DNA from: Pelomonas sp036404855
GTDB lineage: Bacteria; Pseudomonadota; Gammaproteobacteria; Burkholderiales; Burkholderiaceae_C
Direction of reading: 5' to 3'
Assembly (NCBI RefSeq): GCF_036404855.1
Contig: NZ_DASWYS010000007.1
Coordinates: 1 to 41,750 of the forward strand
Length of the DNA: 41,750 nucleotides
Shown here: positions 34,030-41,750 of the stretch, piece after piece
Layout: every line of letters starts with the position of its first letter
Position numbering within the stretch: the stretch's first letter is position 1
Position numbers and translations under genes: made by a program
Notes under the pieces: generated by a model
The model's database searches: none
Seen by the model: only the letters and a program-made list of their open reading frames with translations
What the model was told of the DNA's origin: nothing

Positions 34030-37000
34030 GGCAATACCCCAGCGTCAATTTGCTCTGAGCACCATTGAGGGTCATTTCGGCAGGCCGCAGCGATAGAGGC
34101 CAAGCCACCCGCCTGAATTTGCGCAATGATTCTGCCATTTTTGAAGATAGATTGCTGGGCCTTACGAATTTTGTCTTTGGAAGATTCCGCAAGGCCTTCG
34201 CAAAACTTTTTCTGTTTACGGGTCATACGCTGCGCATCAGCATCCGAAAAAGGTTTAAAGTCACTAGTGCGCACACGGGGGCCATCATTTGCGCCAAGAT
34301 GTACATGGTCCGGACCATGCTCGGGACGGAATGTAGTTGCATCTGGTCCAGGATTCGCGTGGACTGATGTTTCGCCTTGCGCCCCCGGAATTCCAGGAAT
34401 ATTGACTAATCCTGTCGGGTCTACGTAGCTCAGCGGGTTCCCGACCACATATGCGTAGGTGTTCAGTCCGCCGGCCAAGCCTATCGGGTCACTTTGGATA
34501 TATCGCCCAGTCTGCGCGTCGTAATACCGATTCCAGTTGTAGTACAGCCCGCTCTCCGCGTCAAAGTACTGCCCCGGGAAGCCTACGTTGAATCCGCCGA
34601 TATTGTCCTGAGCGATCTCTCGATCGAACGCTGCATTGGTGGCGCGCCACACAGATTGCCCAGCCGTGTTGCTCAGCACTTCCGGCCGGCCCAGATGATC
34701 GTTGTGGCTCGCGTAGAACTGACTGTTGCGCACGATACCGATCAGCTCGCCATTCAACCAGATGTAGCTGGTGGCCTGGACACCGATCTCGGCGATCATT
34801 TCACCGTTCGAGCCATAGACATAGCGCGTCTGCCCGGGGCTGGAGTTCTTGTAGACACGCTGGTTGAAGGCGTTGCTGAGATAGCTGCCCGCGGTGCTGC
34901 CGCTGATCTGCACGCTGTTCATGCGGTTGAACGCGTCATAACCGAAGACCCGGTTGAGCCCATCCCAGCGGGTCTCGGTCGTCATGTTGCCGATGGTGTT
35001 GTGGCCGAAGATTCGCCACTGCGTGCCCGTCACTCCGTCCAGCCGGTTACTGCTGCCGCCCTTGCTATAGCCCAGGGTGACGCCCTGGCGGGTATGGCTG
35101 TCCCGATTGCCCACGCCGTCCCAGGTAAAACTCTGGCTGTCACCACTGCGTGCCACCGTGGCGAGCCGGTCCCTGCCGTTGTAGGTGAAGCTGGCGGACT
35201 GGCCGGCATAGATGCTGTCGGTGATCTGCTGTATGGTGTCCGTGGCGTGGTATCCATAAGCGAGGTCATGAAGCGCGCCGCCTTCCAGCCGAGCCACGCG
35301 ACCATCCGTATCCAGATGGATCAGCCTGGGCACGCCGTTGCCGAAACGCCAGGCATACAGGCGATTCGTTGCGGGCTGGTACAAGAAGTTGCTGCTGAGC
35401 GTGGTCAGGCTACCGGTGTGAGTGCTTGTGATGTTGTTCGGACGGCCATAGCTGTCGTAGCCATAGGTCAGACTGAAACCCGTGGGGTAGCTCATACCGA
35501 TGTTGCGGCCCGCCGAGTCGTAGCTCCAGCTCGAGGTGTAGGTTTGCCCACTGATCACAGCCACTTGAGTGAGCAACTCGCCTGCCGCGCTATAGGTGAA
35601 GCTGGTCTGGCCCGAGCCATCGACGATGCTGGTTAGCCTGCCCTTCCCGTAGCTGCCCGCGTCAAAGGTGAAGGTCTCCGTCTGACCCGATTTCGTTCGG
35701 GAAAGCATACGCCCGAGCTTGTCCCACGTGTAGACGGTCTGACCGCCGGCATTGGTTTCGGTTTGTACGCGGCCCAGATCGTCAAGTGCATAGGTCGTCG
35801 AGCCCGTATCCGGACTGCTCTGGGTCAGCCGGTCGCCGAAGGCGTTGTAGGTGTAGTTGGTGACAAAGTTGCGGGGGTCTTTCACCCAGTCGAGCTTGCC
35901 CTCCGTGTCATAGTGAAACTCAGTAATTCCATTGTCGGGCGCCGTGACCGTCCTGAGTCGGTTATGGGCATCGTAAGTGTTTGTCGTCACGCGGCTGATC
36001 GCGTCCGTGATCGTCACAACGTTTCCATTGCCGTCGTACCCGTAAGTCAGTTGCTGGCCGGCATTACCTTTCGCTTTCCAAGGTCGACCCAATGAGTCCA
36101 GCTCGGTTCGGGCCAAGAAGCCACTAGCGGCGGCAGTCCCTACGGGCACGCCGCCACTCAGGCTCGGCGTATGACGACTCGATTTGGTCTCAAGTGTTCG
36201 GCTTCCGACCAGAAAGTCGAAATCCACGTACTCCGAAGCCGCATTGCCCAACCGGTTCAGTCGCGCGGATGCCGTGTAGCGGCGGCGTTCCACACTGCCG
36301 TTCGAGTGCGTAATGTCCAACGGCTGATGGTTGTTGTCGTACGTGATGGTCGTCGTGCGCGTCCCAGTTGGCAAGTTCCTAGCGATGCTGTAGAGGTTGC
36401 CGCGGACGTCGTAGAGGTAGCTGGTACTGACACCATTGATATCGGTATAGGTGCTCGGCTGCCCAAGGCCATTGTGTCCAGACCAAGTCTCTTGCTGGTT
36501 GAGCGCGTTTGTCCGCGAAGTCAGGTTGCCCTTGTTGTCGTAGCCTTCAACACTGACGACGTTGCCCGTGCTCGACAACAGGGTCACCGTTTTGGTCGCC
36601 AGCATGCCGTTAGCATGGAAGGTATAGGCATAGTTCCTAGTTCGAGAGGCGGTGGCAGTCCGCAGGTCGCTCCACACCTCACTGGCAATCCACTTCTTGG
36701 CATACCCTGAAGTGACATAGGTGTAGTTCACTTTGAGGTAAGCCGTGCCGGATGCGCTCTTGAATTGAACCTCTTGCAGGTCATCTCCAGACCAGATGTT
36801 GGCGCGTGTCGCTTGGCTCGCAGTGACGGCAGCAGTTGTCACGTTCAGCAGCTTGCCCGCGGCGTCGAAGGTGTAGTCGGTCTTGTTGCCGTTCCAGTCG
36901 AGGGTGTAGTCCAAATACCCATTGGCGTCATACCGGGTTTCTGAGGCGGCGGCTGCGCAGCTGGCATTGGCGACCCTGGACTGGGTGAACGGCTTCGTCA

Positions 37001-38231
37001 TGCCGAGCACCTGCTGGGATTGGTAAGAGGTAACCTGACCGAGCGCGGTGGTCACGGTCGTCGTACCGCCGGAGTAGGTGAAGTTGTCGACCTCCTCGCC
37101 CCCCGCCAAACCGCTTTGCTGGACCCGGAAGTCGGGGTGATAGCTGTAGGTGCTGTAGCGCACGTTATTGATCGATATGCCAGTCAGTGCCTGCGGCATG
37201 CCTACCTGCTCGTAGTGGTACGTCCGCACGTCCGGCGAAGAGCCTGGCGAAGTCACACTGGTAAGTACGTTGTTGGCGTTGTAGCCATAGGTCCAGGTAT
37301 TCCCATTGGGGTCGGTCACACCGGTCACCCGCCCACCAGTCCAGGTGAAGCTGATCGTCTGACCGGCCGCATTCGCAACTTGCGTCAGTTGCCCTGCGAC
37401 GGAGGGGTTGTACGTGAAGGTCCTATAGAGCGTGCCGTTCTCGGCAATACTCGTGATGTAGCCACCCGCGGAGTAGGACTCGACCTTGTTGTCGGCGGCT
37501 ATCTCGAAGTGCTTGATCAGAGCGCCATTCGGCTGTTTGTAGAAGTAGTAAAGCAATTCGCCTGTGGACGACGCCCCGTCAACGGTGTAGCCAACGATGG
37601 CCGACGCTGGGTTGTCCTCCAGTTGCGTGCGCACCAATTTGTAGCGCCGCTGTACACCGTTCGGTAGTGTCACAAGGATGGACTGCGGCACCTGCTGCGT
37701 CCCAATGACCGAACTCAGGTACATGGATGTCATGGACTCCAGCACCAGGGCTGGGTGCTCGACATTCGCCAACCATTTGGCACCGAACATCGAACCAGTC
37801 GCGGTAGACAGGCTGCGATAGGTGCGGCGGAGGCTCAGCCCGAATTCGGCCAACGAGGCGAAGTCCGATTCCTCTTTGAACTTCTCGCCGGTATAGATGT
37901 CGACGGGATTCGCTGTCAAACGACAGGGGTCAAATGAGTTGATCTCGAGCGGAGGGTTGCTCTTGTCCCCCGCGCGTCCTCCGGAGTACCCATTGACCCT
38001 TCGCGCGGACGAGTAGCCACCGTCCACCATTGAGTAGGTGCGATCCCAATTTGCATTGCGGCCAGTGTTTACCGACCTGCTGCACTCGGGCCGGTGTTCA
38101 CTACCCGGCGGGCACACGTAAGGGCCATCTGCCCAGACGAAATTAGTGTTCGTCGCAATCAGTGCAAAGGTCGCAATGCGCAAGTGGCGCATGACCATGC
38201 TCTTTCGACCGAGTCCAACAGATCGCATCAT
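34026..38231 (-). CDS. Sec-exported Rhs/YD-repeat protein with variable toxin-like tip
   Basis: A 1401-residue Rhs protein. Signal peptide at residues 1-34 (hydrophobic FALIATNTNFVWA), a DUF6531-like entry region (NPVDIYTGEKFKEESDF), then many YD/RHS repeats (such as YDANGYLDYTLDWNGN and YDSAGRNIGMSYPTG) and the core end RYIQSDPIGLAGG. The tip is residues 1276-1401: EHGPDHVHLG near its start, a His-rich motif compatible with a nuclease, and a Lys-rich KNGRIIAQIQ part. It carries no PAAR or VgrG-type domain, so a T6SS route is not evident; the signal peptide points to Sec export as in wall- or surface-associated Rhs proteins. GGGAG precedes the ATG. An immunity candidate overlaps its stop. Confidence 0.88.
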   Translation of the reverse strand: MMRSVGLGRKSMVMRHLRIATFALIATNTNFVWADGPYVCPPGSEHRPECSRSVNTGRNANWDRTYSMVDGGYSSARRVNGYSGGRAGDKSNPPLEINSFDPCRLTANPVDIYTGEKFKEESDFASLAEFGLSLRRTYRSLSTATGSMFGAKWLANVEHPALVLESMTSMYLSSVIGTQQVPQSILVTLPNGVQRRYKLVRTQLEDNPASAIVGYTVDGASSTGELLYYFYKQPNGALIKHFEIAADNKVESYSAGGYITSIAENGTLYRTFTYNPSVAGQLTQVANAAGQTISFTWTGGRVTGVTDPNGNTWTYGYNANNVLTSVTSPGSSPDVRTYHYEQVGMPQALTGISINNVRYSTYSYHPDFRVQQSGLAGGEEVDNFTYSGGTTTVTTALGQVTSYQSQQVLGMTKPFTQSRVANASCAAAASETRYDANGYLDYTLDWNGNKTDYTFDAAGKLLNVTTAAVTASQATRANIWSGDDLQEVQFKSASGTAYLKVNYTYVTSGYAKKWIASEVWSDLRTATASRTRNYAYTFHANGMLATKTVTLLSSTGNVVSVEGYDNKGNLTSRTNALNQQETWSGHNGLGQPSTYTDINGVSTSYLYDVRGNLYSIARNLPTGTRTTTITYDNNHQPLDITHSNGSVERRRYTASARLNRLGNAASEYVDFDFLVGSRTLETKSSRHTPSLSGGVPVGTAAASGFLARTELDSLGRPWKAKGNAGQQLTYGYDGNGNVVTITDAISRVTTNTYDAHNRLRTVTAPDNGITEFHYDTEGKLDWVKDPRNFVTNYTYNAFGDRLTQSSPDTGSTTYALDDLGRVQTETNAGGQTVYTWDKLGRMLSRTKSGQTETFTFDAGSYGKGRLTSIVDGSGQTSFTYSAAGELLTQVAVISGQTYTSSWSYDSAGRNIGMSYPTGFSLTYGYDSYGRPNNITSTHTGSLTTLSSNFLYQPATNRLYAWRFGNGVPRLIHLDTDGRVARLEGGALHDLAYGYHATDTIQQITDSIYAGQSASFTYNGRDRLATVARSGDSQSFTWDGVGNRDSHTRQGVTLGYSKGGSSNRLDGVTGTQWRIFGHNTIGNMTTETRWDGLNRVFGYDAFNRMNSVQISGSTAGSYLSNAFNQRVYKNSSPGQTRYVYGSNGEMIAEIGVQATSYIWLNGELIGIVRNSQFYASHNDHLGRPEVLSNTAGQSVWRATNAAFDREIAQDNIGGFNVGFPGQYFDAESGLYYNWNRYYDAQTGRYIQSDPIGLAGGLNTYAYVVGNPLSYVDPTGLVNIPGIPGAQGETSVHANPGPDATTFRPEHGPDHVHLGANDGPRVRTSDFKPFSDADAQRMTRKQKKFCEGLAESSKDKIRKAQQSIFKNGRIIAQIQAGGLASIAAACRNDPQWCSEQIDAGVLP
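34411..34500 (-). repeat. Rhs junction repeat, copy 1 (full-length Rhs gene)
   Basis: Encodes the last conserved part of the Rhs core before the variable tip; partner of the repeat at 33592-33681. The tip of the main gene begins at about 34406 on the minus strand. Confidence 0.7.
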
Positions 38232-38403
38232 GTTTTAGGCTCCCATATCAATTGGCCCATGAAGAACGCAGGCTTCTTGAAGACGAGAGTCTCATTCCTA
38301 ACTTCACTTTAATGCGTAGTGGTATCCACTGAACCTCGAACTCTTGCGGCTCCGGCCGGTTCTGCCGTGTGCCCCGGGGCTCCATGACCAAAAGTCGGCA
38401 TCG

Positions 38404-40251
38404 CTACGGGCGGGCCGTCGGGTCGGCCTCAACGCTCAGCAACCCACGCCCTTCAAGCCGCACTCGCACGGGTGCCGAGATCTGCTCGACCGCGCGATTG
38501 CCTGCCGTTGCCGACATATTGCCCGCGCCGACCATCAACAGTTGCCCCCCCGCAGATGGCAAGGCGCGCAGCAGCAGCCCCAATTCGGCGCCAGGCTGCA
38601 AAACGATGGGAAGGCGGCCAGATGATGCGCCGGGCGGCGCCTGTAGGGGCTGAAGTTTGGTGGCATCAAACTCCACCACGCCACGAATGGTGAAAGGGCT
38701 GTCATTCTTCAGCATGGCCAAGGCCGTGCCGCCAAACGGAATCTTGGACGGCACGCTCAGGTGCACTGTTGCAGTCGTGACCTCTGGCGCTTCTGGCAGT
38801 GCCTCGGGCACAGCATGGACGACTGTCGAAGCCTCCTGTGCCGCAACGGGGCCGCTGCCTATCGCAGCGTCCGGACTGATCCGGATGCTGGCTGCACCTG
38901 GCAGACGGTCGGTGCCACCATCCGCCCAGTTGATTGCCACATCCGGCACGGACAGGTTGCGGACAATCCGTGGCGTGAGTAGCAGCAGCAGTTGGGTCCG
39001 ATCTCGGGTTTCGGCCTTCACGCCGAACAGGCGACCAAGCAGGGGAAGCCCTACAAAGCCGGACAGTCCCGAAGTCGTAGCACGGTCCTCCTGCCCGATC
39101 AGACCCGCCAGCATTTGCGTCTGGCCATCGCCTATCTGCAGCGAGGTCGAGATCTGGTGCATGCCTACCTCATAGGCGCGGGTGCCTGCGGGCCCGGTCA
39201 CTTGTCGGATCATCTGGCTGGCTTCCAGCGCCAGCTTGATGGCGACTTCGTTGTCGGCCTGTATGACCGGCTCCACTTCCAGGGACAGGCCCAGGTCCAG
39301 ATAGCTCACGGATGCCGCCACGGAGGTGCTGACGTCGTGGCTGGACGTGGTCGTGAAAACTGGCAGCTTCTGACCAAGATGCAGCTTCGCCTTGTCGCGG
39401 TTGCGAACCCGAACCCTTTGACTGGCAAGCAAAGCGGCTTTGCCGGTGCCGCCGCGCAGGTCGGCGAGCACGGCAGGATTGACGATGCTGACCTGGAGCT
39501 GATCGCGCTGGCCCCAAGGCACTTGGGCTGTCCCGCCGCCTTGCCCAAAGGTCAGTTGCTCTGGCCATCGCAAACCGAGATTCTCCAGACGGTCATCGGA
39601 AAGCCGCAGCACCTCGAGCTCCAGCATGACCTCGGGTTCGGGCACATCGACAGTGGCGATCAGCTGCTCTACCAGGCGCATCACCTCGGGCGTGTCGCGC
39701 ACCACCAGCAAGTTCAGGCGCTCGTCGGCGTGGATGTCGCGCACCTTGGCGATCGTGCGCAGCAGGGCCTGCGTCTGCTTCAGGTCTGCGTTGCCGAGTG
39801 GGATCGTCCGCGTGATCAGCTCCTGATGCTCACGCTGTTTGGCCGGCGTATTGGGATAGATCAGGATGGCGTTGTCGCCAAGGAGCTTTCGATCCAGTTG
39901 CTGGGTCGCCAAGATGACCCTCAACGCTTCGTCGAGGGTCACATCGCGCAGGAAGAGGCTCACCGGCGTTTCGGTAGAAACGTCCTTGTCAAATTCGAAG
40001 TTCACCGCCGTCGCCTGCGCCAGAGCATCAAACATCTGACGCAGAGAACGCTCACGGAATTCCAGGCTCAGTCGCCTCCGCAGGGCAGCGCCGAGCTCCC
40101 CTGTGGTCGCATCAACGGCGCCCGCTAGCGTCGAATGCAGAACGGGTTGGACGCCTTGCCCGGCGGAAGCTGCCACGGACTCTGCCAGGGCTGAGGTGGC
40201 GCCCATGAGCCCAAGAACGTGACAACTGAGGAAGACGAAGGCGCGCAGCAA
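38404..40251 (-). CDS. Secretin (GspD/MshL-like) with cohesin-like C-terminal domain
   Basis: An outer-membrane secretin of 615 residues. Signal peptide to about residue 23 (ALA), STN domain (61-133, FRERSLRQMFDALAQATAVN), an N1-like ring domain (144-205, ending AERLNLLVVRDTPEV-like sequence), and the secretin channel (about 210-432) with VPVFTTTSS-like entry, the GLPLLGRLFG gate motif and RTQLLLLLTPRIV. The last 110 residues (VHLSVPSKIPFGGTALAML and on) resemble a cohesin-like fold seen in some betaproteobacterial secretins. No other type II secretion or type IV pilus gene is nearby. The only in-frame start upstream of the signal is TTG at 40251, without a clear ribosome site. It could serve secretion, pilus assembly or the adjacent Rhs protein; this is not decided by sequence. 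Confidence 0.85.
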   Translation of the reverse strand: MLRAFVFLSCHVLGLMGATSALAESVAASAGQGVQPVLHSTLAGAVDATTGELGAALRRRLSLEFRERSLRQMFDALAQATAVNFEFDKDVSTETPVSLFLRDVTLDEALRVILATQQLDRKLLGDNAILIYPNTPAKQREHQELITRTIPLGNADLKQTQALLRTIAKVRDIHADERLNLLVVRDTPEVMRLVEQLIATVDVPEPEVMLELEVLRLSDDRLENLGLRWPEQLTFGQGGGTAQVPWGQRDQLQVSIVNPAVLADLRGGTGKAALLASQRVRVRNRDKAKLHLGQKLPVFTTTSSHDVSTSVAASVSYLDLGLSLEVEPVIQADNEVAIKLALEASQMIRQVTGPAGTRAYEVGMHQISTSLQIGDGQTQMLAGLIGQEDRATTSGLSGFVGLPLLGRLFGVKAETRDRTQLLLLLTPRIVRNLSVPDVAINWADGGTDRLPGAASIRISPDAAIGSGPVAAQEASTVVHAVPEALPEAPEVTTATVHLSVPSKIPFGGTALAMLKNDSPFTIRGVVEFDATKLQPLQAPPGASSGRLPIVLQPGAELGLLLRALPSAGGQLLMVGAGNMSATAGNRAVEQISAPVRVRLEGRGLLSVEADPTARP

Positions 40252-40551
40252 GGATGTCCGCGAAAAGTAATGAAGTTCGATCGTCCAGGAATGCTTCAGG
40301 GGTCAACAGCGACAAGCCATCGTGGCCTGCCTGCTTGTCCAGATGCTAAAGACGTAGAACGATTTGGATCGTCAAAAGCCGACATCAGCCTCGGCCGCTG
40401 CGCACGTCGCCGTCTAAGAAAGATGGGGCGTGATCCTTCGCGATGCTGCGGCCAGCGCCTCCTTCCGACGCCGTCGGCGTGACGATCGGGCCAAGACACG
40501 GCGCCAAACCTAGAATCCCGCCACCGCTTCAGCCGACCAAGGTCCGCCACC
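40252..40551. other. Divergent region between secretin and aminopeptidase genes
   Basis: No gene recognised in 300 bases. A TAGAAT at 40511-40516, 35 bases before the aminopeptidase ATG, may be a -10 box, without an obvious -35 partner. Short GC palindrome ACGCC-GTC-GGCGT near 40469-40481. Confidence 0.4.
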
Positions 40552-41750
40552 ATGGACACCCGCACCTCCGAAACCCGCCTGCGCATCGAGCGCCTGCGCG
40601 ACGCCCTCAACGCCCAGGGCGCTCACGCCGTGCTGGTGCCATCCAGCGACCCGCACCTGTCCGAGTACCTTCCCGACCGCTGGCAGGGCCGGCAGTACCT
40701 GTCGGGCTTCACCGGCTCCATGGGCAGCCTGGTCGTCACGCGCGACCGCGCCGCCCTGTTCGCCGACAGCCGCTACTGGGCCCAGGCCGAGGCGCAGCTT
40801 GCCGGCAGCGGCATCCAGCTCGAGAAGATGCCCACCGGCGCGTCCACGCTCTACATCGACTGGATCGCCAAGACCCTGCAGCCCGGTCAGGTGCTGGCCG
40901 TGGACGGCCAGGTCCTCGGCCTGTCGCTGGCCAACGCGCTGCGCGCGGCCATGCAGCGCGTCGGCGTCACGCTGCGAACCGACCTGGACCTGGTGCAGGA
41001 CGCCTGGGACGACCGTCCCGGCCTGCCCACCGAGCCCGTCTACGAGCACCTGCCGCCCCAGGCCGCCGTGGCTCGTGCCGACAAGCTGGCCCGCGTGCGC
41101 GCCGCCATGGCCTCGGTGCAGGCCACCCACCACCTGGTGTCCACCGTGGACGACGTGGCGTGGCTGCTCAACCTGCGCGGCTCGGACGTGGAGTGCAACC
41201 CCGTCTTCATCGCCCACCTGCTGCTGGACGCGAACGGTGGCCGGCTCTTCGTCGGCGACGCCAAGCTGCCGGCCGACGTGGCGGCCCGCCTCGCGGCCGA
41301 CGGCATCCAGCTGGCGCCCTACGCCCAGGCCGCTCAGGCCCTTGCCGCCCTGCCCGCCACGGCCCGGCTGCTGATCGACCCCAGGCGCGTGACACTGGGC
41401 CTGCGCGAGGCCGTGCCGGCCACCGTGTCGGTCGTCGAGCAGATCAATCCCAGCACCCTGCTGAAGAGCCGCAAGACCGCCGCAGAGGCCGCCTTCATCC
41501 GCGAGACCATGGTCGAGGACGGTGCGGCCATGTGCGAGTTTTACGCCGAGTTCGAGGCCTCGCTGGCCCGGGGCGAGCGCTGGAGCGAGCTGGACATCGA
41601 CACGCGGCTCACGGCGGCGCGCAAGCGCCGCCCCGGCTTCGTCGGCCTGTCCTTCAGCACGATCGCCGGCTGGATGGCCAACGGCGCCCTGCCCCACTAC
41701 CGGGCCACGCCCGAGTCCTTCTCCCAGATCGAGGGCAACGGCCTGCTGCT
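40552..41750 (+). CDS. pepP: Xaa-Pro aminopeptidase (aminopeptidase P), 3' end outside window
   Basis: An M24B metallopeptidase, open to the window edge with about 399 residues visible of an expected ~600. The N-terminal creatinase-like domain (LRDALNAQGAHAVLVPSSDP, then EYLPDRWQGRQYLSGFTGS, FADSRYWAQAE) and second domain (VDDVAWLLNLRGSDVECNPV) match the long, eukaryote-like APP of proteobacteria; the catalytic domain is just starting (FSTIAGWMANGALPHYR). It removes N-terminal residues preceding proline in cytoplasmic peptides. AAGG lies 9-10 bases before the ATG. Confidence 0.9.
   Translation, partial: MDTRTSETRLRIERLRDALNAQGAHAVLVPSSDPHLSEYLPDRWQGRQYLSGFTGSMGSLVVTRDRAALFADSRYWAQAEAQLAGSGIQLEKMPTGASTLYIDWIAKTLQPGQVLAVDGQVLGLSLANALRAAMQRVGVTLRTDLDLVQDAWDDRPGLPTEPVYEHLPPQAAVARADKLARVRAAMASVQATHHLVSTVDDVAWLLNLRGSDVECNPVFIAHLLLDANGGRLFVGDAKLPADVAARLAADGIQLAPYAQAAQALAALPATARLLIDPRRVTLGLREAVPATVSVVEQINPSTLLKSRKTAAEAAFIRETMVEDGAAMCEFYAEFEASLARGERWSELDIDTRLTAARKRRPGFVGLSFSTIAGWMANGALPHYRATPESFSQIEGNGLL

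Noticed and set aside
34494..38312. Several plus-strand open frames opposite the Rhs gene
   Set aside because: Antisense to continuous YD repeats, without starts with ribosome sites or recognisable domains.

Overview
The window is GC-rich chromosomal DNA, most likely from a betaproteobacterium of the order Burkholderiales (Roseateles/Mitsuaria/Rubrivivax-like; inferred from gene content, not from a marker gene). Clues are a glucokinase fused to an RpiR/HexR-type regulator as in Burkholderia, a kynB-kynU-TDO operon with overlapping genes, a PEP-CTERM surface protein and a secretin with a cohesin-like C-terminus.

Layout. 80-7232 (+): a compact maltose/maltodextrin operon, malK-malE-malF-malG plus an exported GH13 amylase; 7310-8203: an exported solute-binding-like protein. 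8204-8925: apparently decayed DNA. 8926-14610 (-): TonB-dependent receptor, flavin-dependent (tryptophan) halogenase-like protein and a second exported GH13 amylase, with a strong intrinsic terminator after the receptor gene. 15030-18255: two divergent glucokinase genes, one fused to a regulator. Three TGTAG-N5-CTACA palindromes (one with a single mismatch), the known HexR operator pattern, lie before the receptor and before each glucokinase gene. Together these genes can import maltodextrins through the outer membrane, trim them in the periplasm, take them up by ABC transport and phosphorylate the glucose.

18422-24106 (+): MacA-MacB-TolC-like tripartite exporter, overlapping a small tyrosine phosphatase and followed by a glutaminyl-peptide cyclotransferase. 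24124-27634: NTF2-like protein, glutaryl-CoA dehydrogenase with divergent LysR regulator, and a PEP-CTERM protein. 27878-30614 (+): tryptophan-to-anthranilate operon (kynB, kynU, TDO).

30615-33040 is a mobile-element graveyard: an IS66 left end with tnpA and tnpB fragments enclosing the 3' end of a group IIC intron (domain V intact), a 413-bp hairpin-rich spacer, and a second IS66 remnant with the C-terminal two thirds of TnpC. 33040-38231 (-) is a polymorphic-toxin island: a Sec-exported 1401-residue Rhs protein with a variable tip, an overlapping 112-residue candidate immunity gene, an orphan second tip that repeats the Rhs junction, and a 56-residue single-span membrane protein overlapping its stop codon. 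38404-40251 (-) is an unaccompanied secretin; 40552 to the end is an incomplete aminopeptidase P gene.

The most interesting parts are the Rhs tip/immunity array with its tiny membrane immunity candidate, the HexR-like operators tying sugar uptake to glucokinase, and the halogenase-like gene inside a maltodextrin locus. No tRNA, rRNA or CRISPR array was seen.
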